DNA from: an uncultured Eubacteriaceae bacterium
GTDB taxonomy: Bacteria > Bacillota > Clostridia > Lachnospirales > CAG-274
NCBI GenBank assembly: GCA_938042265.1
Contig: CALIRN010000028.1
Coordinates: forward strand, 1-9,566
Length of the DNA stretch: 9,566 bases
Direction of reading: 5' to 3'
The notes under the pieces were generated by a model. That model ran no database searches. It had not been told where the DNA came from and was given only the letters and a program-made list of their open reading frames with translations. A program made the position numbers and the translations under genes. Of this stretch, positions 7,099 through 9,566 are shown in pieces. Position 1 is the stretch's first letter; every line of letters begins with the position of its first letter.

Positions 7099-8540
7099 TG
7101 AAAAAGAAACTTTTACCCCTTGCGGGCGGTGTTGCAGTGCTTGTCTTGCTGCTTGGTGTATATACCTATAAAACAGGCAGCAACAGAGGTACTGAACAGG
7201 AAACGGAGCCGACTGCCGAACAGGTGTCTGATATATCCTACATTAATTCAGGTAAGTATACCCTTTGCGATAAAGCCGCTGAGGATTTAAGGAACATACA
7301 GATAAATTCAGCCGAAAATCAGCTTACCATTGAATACAGCAGCGGCGGTTATGTTGTCAGGGACTATGAGAACGTTGATATTAATTTAAGCAATACGGCA
7401 AGTGTTGCAAGTACCTTCATAGGTCTTTATTCTGATAATAAAATAGAGGAGAGTGACAGGGAGAAATACGGTCTTGCTTCACCTCTTGCAACAGGCAGTG
7501 CAAGTTTTTCCGACGGCAGCAGTGTTACACTTACGCTTGGCTCCCTTACTGCGGATAAAAAGTATTATTATATGGAAAGCTCGGATGCGGAGGGTATTTA
7601 TCTTGTAGATGCGGTTGTGGGGGGACGTCTGCTTTACGGCATAAATGATTTGGTAAATAAAAGTATCAGTGCAATTAAGCCCGATTATGTTAATTATATT
7701 GAGGTAATAAATGCAGACGGTGAAGAGCTGCTTATGTACTATAATAAGGAAAAGTCTGATGCCAATACCACCTTTGCAAACAGCGGGCTTGTCACATTTA
7801 CAATGGAAAAACCCTTGGAGGGTGCAACCGTTTATCCCTTTAACCTTACAGGTTCAATTTTAAGTACCTGCTCAGGGCTTACTCTTAACGGAGTTGTGGA
7901 AGCTCAGCCTGATGACTATGTCAAATACGGGCTTGATACACCAAATATGACTGTAAGGCTGAGAGATGATCAGGGCTCGCTGGAGCTTAAGGTAGGCAAT
8001 GCGGCAGATGATAATAATGTGTATGTAATGGCAGATGACAGGATAAGCGTATTTACTATGGATAAAAGCCTGTTAAAGCCCTTTGAAAACTATACGATAA
8101 CTGATTTTGTTGAAAAGTTTGTGGCGCTTCATATGCGCTCGGACGTTAATTCGGTTGAATTGGAAAGTGAATTTGGTGGCTTTACCCTTGATTTTAAGGT
8201 AGAGGGTGATAACAGAATTATTACTGATGAAAACGGCTCCGTAAAGGACAACAGGATTGTACTGATTAACGGTAATAATACGGAAAGTGATAATTTTTCC
8301 GACTTCTATGAGCTGTTGGCGGGGCTTACCTTTGATCAGATAAGCGGGCATACCGAAAAAAGCGGTGAACCTGCTGCCGTACTGACCTATACTCTTTTGG
8401 ACGGAACTGTACAGACAACCGAATTTTATATCTATAACGATAACTTCTATTCAATAGGCAAGGACGGAGAATATGATATGCTTGTCAGCAAGCAGAGTAT
8501 TAAACAGATTATCGATAAGGCAGCGGCTTTATCAAAATAA
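7098..8540 (+). CDS. Membrane-anchored DUF4340-type protein
   Basis: A 480-residue protein with a classic N-terminal anchor: MKKK, then a hydrophobic run at about 5-24, then an acidic Thr/Glu-rich linker (30-45). The rest should lie outside the membrane. There is no lipobox cysteine near the anchor, so it is probably a signal anchor and not a lipoprotein. The body matches the DUF4340 style, with recurring units of KYGL-x-P followed by beta strands, GS/GN turns and a YYYME/VYVM strand: clearly at 123-180 and 276-330, and a weaker third at about 421-472. DUF4340 genes commonly follow GldG-like genes in ABC cassettes, and here the ATG overlaps the GldG stop (TGATG), so the two products are likely made together. 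Function is unknown; it may be an external scaffold or substrate-binding part of the transporter. Confidence 0.88.
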   Translation: MKKKLLPLAGGVAVLVLLLGVYTYKTGSNRGTEQETEPTAEQVSDISYINSGKYTLCDKAAEDLRNIQINSAENQLTIEYSSGGYVVRDYENVDINLSNTASVASTFIGLYSDNKIEESDREKYGLASPLATGSASFSDGSSVTLTLGSLTADKKYYYMESSDAEGIYLVDAVVGGRLLYGINDLVNKSISAIKPDYVNYIEVINADGEELLMYYNKEKSDANTTFANSGLVTFTMEKPLEGATVYPFNLTGSILSTCSGLTLNGVVEAQPDDYVKYGLDTPNMTVRLRDDQGSLELKVGNAADDNNVYVMADDRISVFTMDKSLLKPFENYTITDFVEKFVALHMRSDVNSVELESEFGGFTLDFKVEGDNRIITDENGSVKDNRIVLINGNNTESDNFSDFYELLAGLTFDQISGHTEKSGEPAAVLTYTLLDGTVQTTEFYIYNDNFYSIGKDGEYDMLVSKQSIKQIIDKAAALSK

Positions 8541-8554
8541 CGGAGGTAAATTAA

Positions 8555-9196
8555 ATGAAGATAAAAAGAAGCTCAATGCGCCTTTATGCCGTAACGGACA
8601 GAGCTTGGCTTAAGGAGGGACAAACCCTGCCGCAGGCTGTAGAGGAGGCAATAAAGGGAGGTGCGACCTTTATACAGTTAAGGGAAAAGGGCACTGCCTA
8701 TAGAGATTTTAAGGCGCTGGCTTTGGAAATAAAGGATATATGCTCAAGATATTCGGTACCGTTTGTAATTAACGATGATGTTGCTCTTGCCAAAGAGGTG
8801 GATGCTGACGGCGTACATGTGGGTCAGAGTGATATGGAGGTAAAAAATGCCAGAGCTGTTTTGGGTAAGGATAAAATAATCGGAGTGTCGGCTGCAACCG
8901 TTGATGCGGCTTTAACTGCAGAAAGACGTGGGGCGGATTATATAGGAGTTGGTGCAGTATTTCATACCGATACAAAAAGCGATGCAAAATCGGTAAGCCG
9001 AGAGGAAATCCGCCGTATAACAGGTGCAGTGACAATTCCTGTTGTGGCAATCGGTGGCATAAGCAAAAGCAATGTTAAAGAGCTTAAGGGGCTCAGCCTT
9101 GACGGTGTGGCAGTGGTTTCCGCAATTTTTGCGCAGTCAGATATATATTCCGCCGCAAAGGAGCTAAAGGCTTTGTCAGATGAGGTGTTTGGCTGA
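8555..9196 (+). CDS. thiE: Thiamine-phosphate synthase ThiE
   Basis: A 213-residue TIM-barrel enzyme that joins hydroxymethylpyrimidine diphosphate to the thiazole phosphate to give thiamine monophosphate. Motifs in order: LYAVTDR (10-16), IQLREKG (40-46), VINDDVALA (71-79), DGVHVGQSD (85-93), IGVSAAT (109-115), DYIGVGAVFHTDTKSDA (128-144) and VVAIGGI (163-169). The glycine-rich phosphate loops and catalytic/metal-binding acidic residues are in place. In the loop near 133-141 many relatives read GPxFPTxTK; here it is GAVFHTDTK, with His in place of Pro, a small and probably harmless change. GGAGG at 8542-8546 is eight bases before the ATG. No promoter or TPP riboswitch precedes it; the gap to the DUF4340 gene is 14 bases. 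Its stop overlaps the next ATG by one base. Full length and convincing. Confidence 0.95.
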   Translation: MKIKRSSMRLYAVTDRAWLKEGQTLPQAVEEAIKGGATFIQLREKGTAYRDFKALALEIKDICSRYSVPFVINDDVALAKEVDADGVHVGQSDMEVKNARAVLGKDKIIGVSAATVDAALTAERRGADYIGVGAVFHTDTKSDAKSVSREEIRRITGAVTIPVVAIGGISKSNVKELKGLSLDGVAVVSAIFAQSDIYSAAKELKALSDEVFG

Positions 9197-9566
9197 TGAA
9201 GGCGGTAATATTTGATGCTGACGGAACCTTAATTGATTCAATGTCCGTATGGGATAATATAGGCAAAAATTATCTTATAAGCAAAGGCATAGTCCCTGAG
9301 CCTGAGGTTGATGAAATTATTATGACAATGAGCTTTGCCGACTCTTGTACTTATTTTATACAGCATTACGGAATTAAAAATACCGTGGAAGAAATGATAA
9401 GAGAAATTTCCGATATGGTAGCAGATAAATACCGCTTTGAAATACCGCTTAAGGACGGCGCTGCGGAATATGTATCAAAGCTTTATAATACAGGTGTAAA
9501 AATGTGTGTGCTGACGGGCTCGGAGAGGAATTACATTACCGATTGCTTAAAAAGGCTGGGTATTTA
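9196..9566 (+). CDS. HAD-superfamily phosphatase, beta-phosphoglucomutase-like, 5' part only
   Basis: The first 123 codons of a haloacid-dehalogenase-type phosphatase; the frame is still open at the right edge. Motif I is VIFDADGTLIDS (4-15) with nucleophile D7 and acid/base D9, and motif II is CVLTGSE (104-110) with T107. Between them lies a helical C1-type cap (about 16-85), as in the phosphoglycolate phosphatase/beta-phosphoglucomutase group. Motifs III and IV lie beyond the window. The ATG overlaps the thiE stop (TGATG), with GAGG at 9182-9185 as a likely ribosome binding site, so the two are translationally coupled. The coupling suggests a job beside thiamine synthesis, for example removing phosphate from thiamine monophosphate or a precursor, but HAD enzymes are broad and this is only an inference from position. 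Confidence 0.9.
   Translation, partial: MKAVIFDADGTLIDSMSVWDNIGKNYLISKGIVPEPEVDEIIMTMSFADSCTYFIQHYGIKNTVEEMIREISDMVADKYRFEIPLKDGAAEYVSKLYNTGVKMCVLTGSERNYITDCLKRLGI

Overview
The window reads as chromosomal DNA of a low-to-moderate-GC Gram-positive bacterium, most likely of class Clostridia (gut Oscillospiraceae/Lachnospiraceae-like). The reasons are the gene order ricT - tRNA1(Val)-type methyltransferase - rsmI, which matches the Bacillus/Clostridium ricT(yaaT)-yabA-yabB-yabC neighbourhood, the strong AGGAGG-type ribosome binding sites, the heavy use of AGA/AGG and ATA codons, and the tight packing of genes. All ten genes lie on the + strand. I see no mobile element, CRISPR array, tRNA or rRNA.

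Region 1 (1-3632) is the end of a housekeeping operon that enters from the left. It holds the 3' part of ricT (iron-sulfur partner of the RNase Y specificity complex), a tRNA adenine-N6 methyltransferase of the TrmN6/YabB family, rsmI (16S rRNA C1402 2'-O-methyltransferase), queC (preQ0 synthase, first dedicated half of queuosine synthesis) and a 319-residue protein of no known function. That last protein has a small basic/beta N-terminal module, a six-cysteine middle and a conserved-looking C-terminal domain. Four of the five genes act on RNA processing or modification. Gaps are -1 to 9 bases. The unit appears to end in an intrinsic terminator at 3618-3648, whose loop contains the last stop codon.

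Region 2 (3633-3791) is the only real intergenic space. It holds the terminator's T-run, a good sigma-A-type promoter (TTGATA, 17 bases, TATATT) and a perfect AAGGAGG ribosome binding site in front of a TTG start.

Region 3 (3792-8540) is a four-gene ABC export-type cassette of the GldA/GldF/GldG kind: an ATPase, a multi-spanning permease, a GldG-like protein with a membrane anchor at each end and a large extracytoplasmic part, and a DUF4340-type protein anchored at its N-terminus. The genes are 1-15 bases apart or overlap by one base. The substrate is unknown. In Bacteroidetes the relatives serve gliding motility, which is not expected in this organism.

Region 4 (8541-9566) continues without a visible terminator or promoter into thiE (thiamine phosphate synthase). 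A HAD-type phosphatase overlaps the thiE stop by one base and runs off the right edge. No TPP riboswitch is visible, so thiE appears to be read from the ABC-cassette promoter.

The least explained items are the 319-residue cysteine-rich protein and the non-gliding Gld-like/DUF4340 membrane complex. I do not see convincing evidence for a wholly new multi-gene system.
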